In this document: piece after piece, positions 1 to 7,301 of the stretch | Position numbering within the stretch: the first letter of the stretch is position 1 | Layout of the letters: the number at the start of each line of letters is the position of its first letter | From: Teichococcus aestuarii | GTDB taxonomy: Bacteria; Pseudomonadota; Alphaproteobacteria; Acetobacterales; Acetobacteraceae | Reading direction: 5' to 3' | Assembly (NCBI RefSeq): GCF_003116135.1 | Contig: NZ_PDOA01000019.1 | Location: forward strand, 1 to 64,000 | DNA: 64,000 bases | Notes under the pieces: generated by a model | Told to the model about the DNA's origin: nothing | Databases searched by the model: none | What the model saw: the letters and a program-made list of their open reading frames with translations, nothing else | Program-made: the position numbers and the translations under genes

Positions 1-87
1 ACCGTGAGGCCTGGCCGCCTCGATCAGCGGCTCCCACACCGCCCAGGTCGCATCCGTGAGAAGCTGCTCGTCCTTGCCCTTCGCCAT
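1..87 (-). CDS. IS5-family transposase, N-terminal fragment cut by the window edge
   Basis: The first 29 codons of a minus-strand gene are visible; it starts with ATG at 87 and runs off the left edge. The peptide begins MAKGKDEQLLTDATW and continues with W-x-PLI and RPHG. This matches the DUF4096-type start of IS5/IS427-group transposases, in which a 'Trp...Pro-Leu-Leu' helix precedes the DDE domain. The catalytic part lies outside the window, so it cannot be judged intact. The terminal inverted repeat of the element should lie roughly between 88 and 130, just beside the AT-rich hairpins at 141-253. Assigned from a short N-terminus only. Confidence 0.6.
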   Translation of the reverse strand, partial: MAKGKDEQLLTDATWAVWEPLIEAARPHG

Positions 88-140
88 ACCCAAAACATGG
101 GAGTAGCATTCAAGCTCTAACAGGCCTTAGAGGAAAGCTT

Positions 141-253
141 CTTCTTTTTCTGAAGAAAAAGAAGCAAAAAGACTTTTCGAGTCTGGCGCTAGACTATCCA
201 GGGCAGGACACCAACTCGAAAAAGTTTTTTGGTTCTTTTTTCCAAAAAAGAAC
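141..253. repeat. Pair of AT-rich perfect hairpins in inverted orientation
   Basis: Two perfect 10-bp hairpins lie here: 141-150 with 155-164 (4-nt loop) and 232-241 with 244-253 (2-nt loop). Each is flanked by an A-rich run and a TTTTCGAG-like tail. The two units are imperfect reverse complements of each other, so the block is a nested inverted repeat. It lies just past the stop of the minus-strand glycosyltransferase and next to the insertion-sequence end. The right-hand unit may act as that gene's terminator. The AT content is conspicuous in this GC-rich genome. Confidence 0.6.
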
Positions 254-261
254 GCTTCTCT

Positions 262-1380
262 TTACTTTCTCGTGTTCCTGCCCTGGAACTCCCGGCTGTT
301 GAACATGATTCTCCGCAACCGGCGCACCGTGGTCTTGCCGACATACTGCTCGTAGATGTTTTCGCCTTCCGGCAGGCGGTCGAGCAGCAGGCGGTAGAGG
401 TCGGCCACGTCCTCGCGCTCCAGCAGGCGGTCGGGGTCCCAGTGTCGGCCCGCGTAGCGTTCCAGGAAGCCTTCGAAGTCGCGCTCGCGGAAGGTGCGGA
501 AATGCGCCTGCTGCTGCGCCAGGATGGCGGCGATGCTGTCGGCCGAGGCGGCGGCGATGGGCAGGTCGCCGCGCTCCACGGGCGTCATCCGGTCGTAGCC
601 CATTTCGCGGAAGCGGCGCTCGTTGAAGGAAGCCCCCTTCTCGCCGATGTAGCGGCCGAAGCAGGTATCGGTCATCACCCGCACGAGGCCGAGCTGCGCG
701 CAGGCCAGCGCCTTCATCGCGTCCTGCGAGGATTTGTCGATCGCCATCTCCTGGCCTTCGAGCCAGCGGTAGACGGCCAGGTGGTTTCGGTTGGGGTAGT
801 CGGTGCGGCGGATGATCTCGAGATAGGGCTTCAGCCAGGCGTTGATCCTGCGCCAGGCACCGCGCCGCAGGCCGAAGCCCCAGTGGTGATCGAGCGGCAC
901 CACGCGCACCCGCTCCGGGTCCGGCGTGGCACGATGGTCGCCATAGGCGGCGAAGTAACCGACCTCCGGAAAGGGGGCGAGCGCCTGGCGCAGCCGCTCC
1001 ATCATCAGCAGGTAGGCAGGGCCGAGCTCGAGGTCGTCCTCGAAGAAATAGGCGGTTTCCGCCTTCAGCGTCTCGAAGGCCAGCTTCTCGCCGCGCTGGA
1101 TGTTGAAGGCGATGCCGAGGTTGTCGGGGCTCTGCAGCACATGGCCTTCGGGGAAGACGCCGCGGAACGCCGCGACGCTGTCGGCGATCGCCTTGTCCTC
1201 CGCATAGCGCACGCCGGAGGCGGCGGAGACGGCGCCGTCCTGCAGCAGGTAGATGCGGCTCTGGTCGAGCGTCACCCCCTCCTGCGCCTTCAGCGAGGCG
1301 CAGAAGCGCTCCAGGTAGGGCGCGCGGTCGAAGGCGAAGATGATGATCGGCGCGCTGATCCCGACCGCGGTTTCGACCAT
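262..1380 (-). CDS. GnT-I-like GT-A glycosyltransferase
   Basis: A 372-residue protein with a nucleotide-sugar-dependent GT-A fold. It opens with PIIIFAFDRAPYLERF, the first beta strand typical of GT-A enzymes. An acidic metal-binding motif, YFFEDDLELG with D115-D116, sits where N-acetylglucosaminyltransferase I (GT13) has EDDLE. No signal peptide or membrane segment is evident, so it is probably cytoplasmic. The acceptor and donor sugars cannot be read from the sequence. It follows rsmI on the same strand with a 92-bp gap and may be transcribed independently. In many relatives yraN follows rsmI, so this gene looks like an accessory insertion. Family call fairly sure, function open. Confidence 0.65.
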   Translation of the reverse strand: MVETAVGISAPIIIFAFDRAPYLERFCASLKAQEGVTLDQSRIYLLQDGAVSAASGVRYAEDKAIADSVAAFRGVFPEGHVLQSPDNLGIAFNIQRGEKLAFETLKAETAYFFEDDLELGPAYLLMMERLRQALAPFPEVGYFAAYGDHRATPDPERVRVVPLDHHWGFGLRRGAWRRINAWLKPYLEIIRRTDYPNRNHLAVYRWLEGQEMAIDKSSQDAMKALACAQLGLVRVMTDTCFGRYIGEKGASFNERRFREMGYDRMTPVERGDLPIAAASADSIAAILAQQQAHFRTFRERDFEGFLERYAGRHWDPDRLLEREDVADLYRLLLDRLPEGENIYEQYVGKTTVRRLRRIMFNSREFQGRNTRK

Positions 1381-1472
1381 GCCCTCAAGGCTCCCATCGG
1401 CCTCGCGACCGACCCTGGTCGCGCTTCGGCACCGGCCTTCCTGCTAGAGCGCCGCGCCGGCGCGGGCAAGAG

Positions 1473-2420
1473 TCACCCCTCGTCACGCAGCGCCAGGGCC
1501 CGCGCATAGACCTGCTTGCGCGGCAGGCCGGTGGCCGCCGCCACCAGCGCGGCGGCGTCGCGCAGGCTCTCGCCGGCCGCCAGCGCGGCGCGCAGCCGCT
1601 CGTCCAGGCTGGCCTCCGCCTCGCCCGCCTCGGCTTCCGCCGCGGGCGGCCCCACCACCAGCACGATCTCGCCCCGCGCCGGGTGCTCGGCGTAGTGCGC
1701 CGCCAGCGCCTCCAGCGTGCCGCGCCGCACCTCCTCGAAGCGCTTGGTCAGCTCCCGCGCCACCGCCGCCGGGCGGGGGCCGAGCTGCTGCGCCATCGTC
1801 GCCAGCGTCTCGGCCAGGCGGTGCGGCGCCTCGTAGAAGATGAGGGTGGCGGAGAGGCCGGCGCGCTCGGCGGCGCGCAGCCGCCCCAGCTCCGCCGCCC
1901 GCGCCGCCTCCCGCGGCGGCAGGAAGCCGTGGAACAGGTAGGGGTGCGGCGGCAGGCCGGAGAGGGTCAGCGCCATCACCGCCGCATTCGCCCCCGGCAC
2001 CGCCGAGACGGTGTGGCCGGCGGCGATGGCGGCGCGCACCAGCCGGTAGCCCGGGTCGCTCATCAGCGGCGTGCCGGCATCCGAAACCAGCGCCAGGTGT
2101 TCCCCTCCCGCCATCCGCGCCAGCAGGCGGGGCGTCGCGGCATCCTCGTTGTGCTCGTGCAGCGGGAGAAGGCTCACCGAAACGCCATGTCGCGCCAGCA
2201 GCGGAGCGGTTACCCTGGTGTCCTCGCACAGCACCGCGTCGGCCGCGCGCAGCACGGCCAGGGCGCGGGGGGCGAGGTCGCCGAGGTTGCCGATCGGCGT
2301 CGCCACCAGGGTCAGCCCGGGCCTGCCGCCCGGTCCCGGAGCGGGCCCACTTGCGGTTCCATTGGGGGAGGTTTCATTTGTCGTTTCCGCGCTCGTCGTC
2401 TCAGGCTCATCCGGCTGCAC
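1473..2420 (-). CDS. rsmI: 16S rRNA (cytidine1402-2'-O)-methyltransferase RsmI
   Basis: RsmI 2'-O-methylates C1402 in the decoding centre of 16S rRNA using SAM. The hallmark VATPIGNLGD lies near residue 40, followed by ALAVLRAADAVLCEDTR and VSDAGTPLMSDPGYRLV, the tetrapyrrole-methylase-type SAM fold. The length of 315 residues is slightly above the usual 280-290 because of a low-complexity N-terminal extension. The start used is GTG at 2420, which makes the gene overlap the divergent lipoprotein gene by some 40 nt. The extension carries no conserved motif, so a later start is possible, but no better in-frame codon is obvious before the core. The divergent lppC neighbour is the usual one in Proteobacteria. 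Confidence 0.93.
   Translation of the reverse strand: MQPDEPETTSAETTNETSPNGTASGPAPGPGGRPGLTLVATPIGNLGDLAPRALAVLRAADAVLCEDTRVTAPLLARHGVSVSLLPLHEHNEDAATPRLLARMAGGEHLALVSDAGTPLMSDPGYRLVRAAIAAGHTVSAVPGANAAVMALTLSGLPPHPYLFHGFLPPREAARAAELGRLRAAERAGLSATLIFYEAPHRLAETLATMAQQLGPRPAAVARELTKRFEEVRRGTLEALAAHYAEHPARGEIVLVVGPPAAEAEAGEAEASLDERLRAALAAGESLRDAAALVAAATGLPRKQVYARALALRDEG
2364..2371 (+). promoter_or_regulatory. Shine-Dalgarno setting a TTG start for the LppC-type lipoprotein
   Basis: GGGGGAGG lies 6 nt before TTG at 2378. No ATG or GTG is available in this frame before the signal peptide, so this ribosome binding site selects TTG 2378 over the upstream TTG at 2351. Confidence 0.6.
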
Positions 2421-3625
2421 TGACTGGAACTCTCCCGAAAACCCGGCGATGGCTGGCCGGCGCTGCGCTGCTCACGGGCCTTGTGGCGCTCTCGGCCTGC
2501 GCCCCGCAAGCCTCCGGCCCTTCCTACGCCCCGGCGCCCACGGCCGGCCTGCCGACTCTGCCGCCGCCGCCCCCCCGCAGCAAGGTGGCGGTGCTGCTGC
2601 CGCTCACCGGGCAGAACGCGGCGCTCGGCCAGTCGCTGCTGAACGCGGCGCAGCTCGCGCTGTTCGAGCAGGGCGAGCCGGGCTTCGAGTTCCTGCCGCG
2701 CGACACGGGCGGCACGGCCGCCGGCGCGGCCGAGGCGGCGCGGGCGGCGATGGCCGAGGGCGCACGCGTCATCGTCGGGCCGCTGACGGCGCAGGAGACG
2801 GCGGCGGTGGCCAGCCCGGCGCGCGCCGCCGGCGTGCCGATGCTGCCCTTCACCAACGATGGCAGCCAGGCGGCGCAGCAGGTCTGGCCGCTCGGCATCA
2901 CGCCGGCGCAGCAGGTGCGGCGCGTGGTGGCGGCCGCCAACGCCCAGGGCGTGCGCCGCTTCGCCCTGGCCGCGCCGAACGGCGCGCTGGGCCGGCAGAT
3001 GGCCGAGGCGCTGCGCGGCGCCGCGAGCGATCTCGGCCTGCCCGCCCCCGTCATCGAGACGTATCCGGCCGCCGCCGCCCCCGGCGTGGTGGCGGTGGAG
3101 GTGGCGCGCCGGATCGGTGCCACGGACCCCGACGCCCCCGCCGAATCGCGCACCGAGATGCTGCTGCTGGGCGAGAGCGGCGCGCGCGCGCGGGACTTCG
3201 CCGCCGGCCTCGCCTCGGCCGGCGCTGCCATGCCGCCGCTGCGCCTGGCCGGCCATGCGCTGTGGGGGCATGACGAGAGCATGGGGCAGCAGCCGGCCCT
3301 GGCGGGCGCCTGGTTCCCCGGCCCCGACCCGGCGGCGCGCGGCCATTTCGACAGCCGCTACGAGGCCGCCTTCGGCGAGCGCCCGGCGCGGGTGGTGGGC
3401 GTGGCCTACGACGCCGCGGCGCTGGCCGCCCGCGCGCTGCGCAACCAGCCGCCCGGGGCGGCGGCGCAGATGCCGCTGGGCGAGGTGGTGCTGGGGGCCG
3501 ATGGCGCGCTGCGGCTGAACCCGGGCGGGCAGGTGCAGCGGGCGCTGGCGGTCTATGCCATCGCGCCCGGCGCGCCGCCCGGCGTGGCGGCGCCGGCCGA
3601 GCTGCCGGGCACCGCCGGCTTCTGA
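2378..3625 (+). CDS. LppC/LpoA-type lipoprotein, penicillin-binding protein activator
   Basis: A periplasmic-binding-protein-fold lipoprotein of about 415 residues. An N-terminal lipoprotein signal (RRWLAGAALLTGLVALSAC) gives a lipidated Cys near residue 40, followed by a Pro-rich linker and a domain starting KVAVLLPLTGQNAALGQS, which is typical of LpoA C-terminal and ABC-type ligand folds. In gammaproteobacteria LpoA activates PBP1A. In alphaproteobacteria the same family sits next to rsmI but its partner is unproven. It lacks the TPR-like N-terminal domain of E. coli LpoA. The TTG start is supported by GGGGGAGG six bases upstream. It is divergent from and slightly overlaps rsmI, so the two promoters must lie inside each other's 5' ends. 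Confidence 0.8.
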   Translation: MSFPRSSSQAHPAALTGTLPKTRRWLAGAALLTGLVALSACAPQASGPSYAPAPTAGLPTLPPPPPRSKVAVLLPLTGQNAALGQSLLNAAQLALFEQGEPGFEFLPRDTGGTAAGAAEAARAAMAEGARVIVGPLTAQETAAVASPARAAGVPMLPFTNDGSQAAQQVWPLGITPAQQVRRVVAAANAQGVRRFALAAPNGALGRQMAEALRGAASDLGLPAPVIETYPAAAAPGVVAVEVARRIGATDPDAPAESRTEMLLLGESGARARDFAAGLASAGAAMPPLRLAGHALWGHDESMGQQPALAGAWFPGPDPAARGHFDSRYEAAFGERPARVVGVAYDAAALAARALRNQPPGAAAQMPLGEVVLGADGALRLNPGGQVQRALAVYAIAPGAPPGVAAPAELPGTAGF

Positions 3626-3645
3626 GCCGGTCCTTGAGGGGAGAC

Positions 3646-3668
3646 GCGGCGGGGCCGGGCCCCGCCGC
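3646..3668 (+). terminator. GC-rich hairpin after the LppC-type gene
   Basis: A perfect 9-bp stem (646-654 with 660-668, +3000) with a 5-nt loop lies 21 bp after the lipoprotein stop. No U-tract follows, so it may be an attenuating stem rather than a full terminator. Confidence 0.4.
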
Positions 3669-3696
3669 CGCGCGCACGCAGCCACCGGAGCTTGGC

Positions 3697-5085
3697 ATGG
3701 ATGAGGAAAGGCCGGCGCTGCACCGCTGGCTGGGTTCGGCGGCGCTGATCGGCGGCGTGCCGCTGGCGCTGCTGGCGCTGCTGGCCGTCACCGGCCGGGC
3801 CGAGGCGGGGCCGGCGCTGTTCGCCATGGCGGGCACCGCCCTGGCGGCGCTGCTGCTGGCGCGGCGCTGGCTCGGCAACCTGTCGCGGCTGGCCGCCGTG
3901 CTGCGCCGCGCCGATGCGGGCGAGGGCGCCTGGCCGGAACCGCCCTCCGCCCCGCCGCTGCTGCCGGCGCTGGCCGAGGTGTCGGAAGGCGTGGCGCGGC
4001 TGGCGCGCAGCCTGGCCGAGCGCGGCGAGCTGCTGGGGCGGATGCGCCGGGCGGATGCCGCCATCCTGGAGAGCCTGCCGGACCCGCTGCTGGTGCTGGG
4101 GGCGGACCGCGCGGCGCTGCGCGCCAACGCCGCCGCCCGCGCGCTGTTCGGCGCCCGCGCCGCCGAGGCCGGGCCGCTGGCCGGCGACGCCGCCGCGCTG
4201 ATGCGCCACCCGGCCCTGGCCGGGGCGGTGGACCGGGCGCTCGCCGAGGGCACGCGGCAGGCGGCGGACATCGTGCTGCCCGTGCCGGTGCCGCGCGAGC
4301 TGGCGGCGCAGGTGATCCCGCTCGACCCGCCCCTGTTCGACGGCGGGCGGCTGGTGGTGCTGCTCGCGGACCGCACGCGGGAGCGCGCGGTGGAGCGGAT
4401 GCGCGCCGATTTCGTGGCCAATGCCAGCCACGAGCTGCGCACGCCGCTGGCCAGCCTGATGGGCTTCATCGAGACGCTGCGCGGCCCGGCGAAGGACGAC
4501 CCGGAGGCGCAGGCACGCTTCCTCGGCATCATGGCCGAGCAGTCCGAGCGGATGCGGCGGCTGATCGAGGACCTGCTCGGCCTCTCCCGCATCGAGCTGG
4601 CCGAGCACCAGGCGCCGACCGAGCGCGTGCCGCTCGCCGCCCTGGCCCGCGCCGAGGCGGAGGCCATGGCGCCGATCCTGGCCAGCCGCCATGTCGAGCT
4701 GTCGCTGGACCTGGACGAGGCGGCCGTCGCCGCGCCCGCCGATGCCGAGCAGCTCGCCCAGGTGCTGCGCAACCTGCTGGAGAACGCGGTGCGGCACGGC
4801 CAGGAGGGCGGCGAGGTGAAGCTCTGCGTGGCGCGCACCGGCAGCCCCCGCCCCGGCGTGACGATGAGCGTGGCCGATGACGGCCCCGGCATCGCGCGCG
4901 AGCACATCCCCCGCCTGACGGAACGCTTCTACCGGGTGGACAAGGCGCGCTCGCGCAACGCGGGCGGCACCGGGCTGGGGCTGGCCATCGTCAAGCACAT
5001 CGTCAACCGCCACCGTGGCCAGCTCCACATCGAGAGCCGCCCCGGCGAGGGCGCCACCTTCAAGGTGTGGCTGCCGGCGGAATGA
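3697..5085 (+). CDS. PhoR-like membrane sensor histidine kinase
   Basis: A 462-residue two-component sensor kinase. Two hydrophobic segments (roughly residues 14-33 and 37-56) anchor it, followed by a PAS-like region (ESLPDPLLVLGADRAALRAN). The HisKA motif DFVANASHELRTPL has phospho-acceptor H245, and the ATPase domain shows N (NLLENAVRHG), G1 (DDGPGIA) and G2 (GGTGLGLAI) boxes. The spacing and the FIETLRGPAKDD stretch are characteristic of PhoR, the phosphate-limitation kinase. Neither phoB nor pst genes are nearby, so the phosphate role is inferred from family only. The start ATG 3697 is preceded by GGAG at a 6-nt spacing; an upstream GTG/ATG-like extension is unlikely. Confidence 0.8.
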   Translation: MDEERPALHRWLGSAALIGGVPLALLALLAVTGRAEAGPALFAMAGTALAALLLARRWLGNLSRLAAVLRRADAGEGAWPEPPSAPPLLPALAEVSEGVARLARSLAERGELLGRMRRADAAILESLPDPLLVLGADRAALRANAAARALFGARAAEAGPLAGDAAALMRHPALAGAVDRALAEGTRQAADIVLPVPVPRELAAQVIPLDPPLFDGGRLVVLLADRTRERAVERMRADFVANASHELRTPLASLMGFIETLRGPAKDDPEAQARFLGIMAEQSERMRRLIEDLLGLSRIELAEHQAPTERVPLAALARAEAEAMAPILASRHVELSLDLDEAAVAAPADAEQLAQVLRNLLENAVRHGQEGGEVKLCVARTGSPRPGVTMSVADDGPGIAREHIPRLTERFYRVDKARSRNAGGTGLGLAIVKHIVNRHRGQLHIESRPGEGATFKVWLPAE

Positions 5086-5102
5086 GGCCGGAGGGGGGGG
5101 GG

Positions 5103-5960
5103 TCAGTCCCCCTCCGCCTTCTGGCGCCGGCGCGGCGCGCGGAATTCCTGCCCCAGCATGACGCGCACCCGCCCCTCGGCACCCTGCATCAACTCGGGGA
5201 TGACCGCCGCCTCCGGCAGGTTCTTCCAGTATTTCTTCGGCATCTCGGCGCGCATGGCGTCCGGCTTCAGCCGGGCGGGGTTGAAGATGCTGGCGAAGTA
5301 GGTGCGCCACAGATCCTCCGCCGCGTCCTCGGCCGGGGCATCGGCGCGGCGGGCGCCGGGGGTGAAGGCCAGCGCCGCGCCATCCCAGTGGGCGCAGCGG
5401 CGCGGCGTCAGGATCGACCAGCGCAGGATGGCGAAGCGCCGCACGAAGAAGCCCGCCTCCGCCTCGACGATGTGGTGCTCCGGCTCGAACCAGGCGACGG
5501 AGCGCGGCCCCTCGGGGGTCCCGATCTCCCGGAAGCGCAGGAAGGCGTGCATCTTGTGCGCGTCGCGCCGCACGGCGCGGGCCATGCCGGCCAGGCGCGC
5601 CATGCGCGGCTCGGTGGGGGTGCGCAGCAGGCCGGGGCGGGTCTGGGAGTCCCACAGCAGGGCATAGAGCAGGGCGAAGCGCTCGCGGTCCGCATGGCGG
5701 ATCGCCAGCTCGGCCATCTCCACGAAGTCGCGCGGCACCGGCAGGGGCGGGCCTTCCGCCTCGGGCGGGGGGCGGCCGCCGAACAGGCCGGGCGGGTCCT
5801 CGGGCGTGCGCCACTCGACCGACTCGGGCGGAATGCCGGCGGCCAGCAGGCGGCGGGCGGCCAGGCGCCAGGCGGCGAAGTCGGCGCAGCCCTCGAGCGC
5901 GACGGAGAACGCCTCCGCCGCGGCGGCGCCCGCCGGCTGCGGGGCTTCGGGGCGGCGCAT
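5103..5960 (-). CDS. DUF4130 (TIGR03915-type) putative DNA-metabolism protein
   Basis: A 285-residue protein of the DUF4130 family, the partner that almost always sits beside the TIGR03916 radical SAM protein. Recognisable blocks are VRRDAHKMHAFLRFRE, VAWFEPEHHIVE, WSILTPRRCAHWDG and MPKKYWKNLPEA. In many bacteria this domain is the N-terminal half of a UdgX-like uracil-DNA glycosylase. Here the protein stops after a short basic tail (APRRRQKAEGD) and has no glycosylase domain. Its ATG overlaps the stop of the upstream radical SAM gene (TGATG), so the two are translationally coupled. The function in DNA repair or modification is presumed from the pair, not shown. Confidence 0.8.
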   Translation of the reverse strand: MRRPEAPQPAGAAAAEAFSVALEGCADFAAWRLAARRLLAAGIPPESVEWRTPEDPPGLFGGRPPPEAEGPPLPVPRDFVEMAELAIRHADRERFALLYALLWDSQTRPGLLRTPTEPRMARLAGMARAVRRDAHKMHAFLRFREIGTPEGPRSVAWFEPEHHIVEAEAGFFVRRFAILRWSILTPRRCAHWDGAALAFTPGARRADAPAEDAAEDLWRTYFASIFNPARLKPDAMRAEMPKKYWKNLPEAAVIPELMQGAEGRVRVMLGQEFRAPRRRQKAEGD

Positions 5961-7219
5961 CAGGAAAACAGCGAAAGCTGGCGGGGCCTGGCCTGCGCAC
6001 CAAAACCCCCGGGCGTGGTCAGCATGGCGCGCAGGCGGGGGCTGTCCAGCAGGCCGGGGGCGGCGCGGTGGTCGGGGGCGAGCAGGAAGGGCGCCACCTT
6101 GCGCAGCGGCACACGCAGCCGGGCGAGGTCGGCCAGCCGCACCCGGCCCTCCTGGCGGGCGGCGACGATGCGCTCCACGTTGCGCGCGCCCAGGCCCGGC
6201 ACGCGCAGCAGCAGCTCGCGCGGGGCGCTGTTGAGGTCCACGGGGAAGTCGGCGCGGTGCTTCAGCGCCCAGGCCAGCTTGGGGTCGATCTCCAGGTCCA
6301 GCATGCCGCCCTCCCCGCCCGCCAGGATCTCCTCCGTGCCGAAGCCGTAGAAGCGCAGCAGCCAGTCCGCCTGGTACAGCCGGTGCTCGCGCAGCAGCGG
6401 CGGCGGCGCCGGCGGCAGCAGGCTGGAGGCCTCCGGGATGGGCGAGTAGCCCGAGTAGTACACCCGGCGCAGCCCGTACTTCTCGTACAGCTCCGCCCCC
6501 TTGCCGAGGATGCGCCGGTCGTCGCTGTCATCGGCGCCGACGATCATCTGCGTCGATTGCCCGGCGGGGGCGAAGCGCGGTGGCGCGGCGCGGCGGGCGG
6601 TGCGGCGCGCCTCCTTCGCCTCGGCGATGCGGCCGGCAAGTTGCTGCATGGCGCCGCCGATGGCCGGCAGGTCCTTCTCCGGCGCCAGCCGCTTCAGGCT
6701 GGCCACCTGCGGCAGCTCCACATTGATCGACAGCCGGTCCGCCCAGCGCCCCGCCTCGGCCAGCAGCTCGGGCGCCGCCTCGGGGATGGTCTTGAGGTGG
6801 ATGTAGCCGAGGAAGCCATGCTCCTCCCGCAGGGTACGGGCCACGCGGATGAGCTGCTCCATCGTGTAGTCCGGGCTGCGGATGATGCCGGAGGAGAGGA
6901 ACAGCCCCTCGATGTAGTTGCGCCGGTAGAAGGCCAGCGTCAGCTTCACCAGCTCCGCCACGGTGAAGCGGGCGCGCGCCACGTTGGAGGTGGCGCGGTT
7001 GATGCAGTAGGCGCAGTCGAACACGCAGGCATTGGTCAGCAGCACCTTCAGCAGCGAGATGCAGCGGCCATCCGGCGCATAGGCGTGGCAGATGCCCATG
7101 CCCTCCGTGCTGCCGAGGCCGCCCTGGCGCGAATCGCGCTTCTCCGTGCCGGAGGAGGCGCAGGAGGCGTCGTACTTGGCGGCATCGGCCAGCAGGGCGA
7201 GCTTGGCGCGGAGATCCAT
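5960..7219 (-). CDS. Putative DNA modification/repair radical SAM protein (TIGR03916-type)
   Basis: A 419-residue radical SAM enzyme. The cluster-binding CxxxCxxC is CVFDCAYC, and it is preceded by a conserved Cys-containing N-terminus (DASCASSGTEK, GICHAYAPDGRC). The C-terminus has a helix-hairpin-helix segment (NSAPRELLLRVPGLGARNVERI), consistent with DNA binding. The family is annotated as a DNA modification/repair radical SAM protein linked to UDG-superfamily partners. The following gene, DUF4130, overlaps by one base. A perfect GTTC-N7-GTTC site lies 23 bp before the ATG, suggesting LexA control, which fits a repair role. The substrate is unknown. HemW and MiaB elsewhere in the window are different radical SAM families. 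Confidence 0.87.
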   Translation of the reverse strand: MDLRAKLALLADAAKYDASCASSGTEKRDSRQGGLGSTEGMGICHAYAPDGRCISLLKVLLTNACVFDCAYCINRATSNVARARFTVAELVKLTLAFYRRNYIEGLFLSSGIIRSPDYTMEQLIRVARTLREEHGFLGYIHLKTIPEAAPELLAEAGRWADRLSINVELPQVASLKRLAPEKDLPAIGGAMQQLAGRIAEAKEARRTARRAAPPRFAPAGQSTQMIVGADDSDDRRILGKGAELYEKYGLRRVYYSGYSPIPEASSLLPPAPPPLLREHRLYQADWLLRFYGFGTEEILAGGEGGMLDLEIDPKLAWALKHRADFPVDLNSAPRELLLRVPGLGARNVERIVAARQEGRVRLADLARLRVPLRKVAPFLLAPDHRAAPGLLDSPRLRAMLTTPGGFGAQARPRQLSLFS

Positions 7220-7241
7220 GGCGGCGGTCCGGAGCGTTTCA

Positions 7242-7256
7242 GTTCTTAATATGTTC
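7242..7256 (-). promoter_or_regulatory. Candidate LexA (SOS) box before the radical SAM/DUF4130 operon
   Basis: GTTC TTAATAT GTTC matches the alphaproteobacterial LexA consensus GTTC-N7-GTTC exactly. It lies in an AT-rich patch 23 bp upstream of the radical SAM start at 7219 and would overlap its promoter. No other copy was noticed in front of a gene in the window. Confidence 0.75.
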
Positions 7257-7301
7257 TGAATTGCCCGGACGCCAAGCCGCGCCGGCCCGGATTTCCGCCG
7301 C

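Noticed and set aside
131-262. Fourth copy of the two-hairpin dispersed element
   Set aside because: It is AT-rich and lacks the GGTGCGCC/GGCGACACC hairpin, so it belongs to another repeat type.
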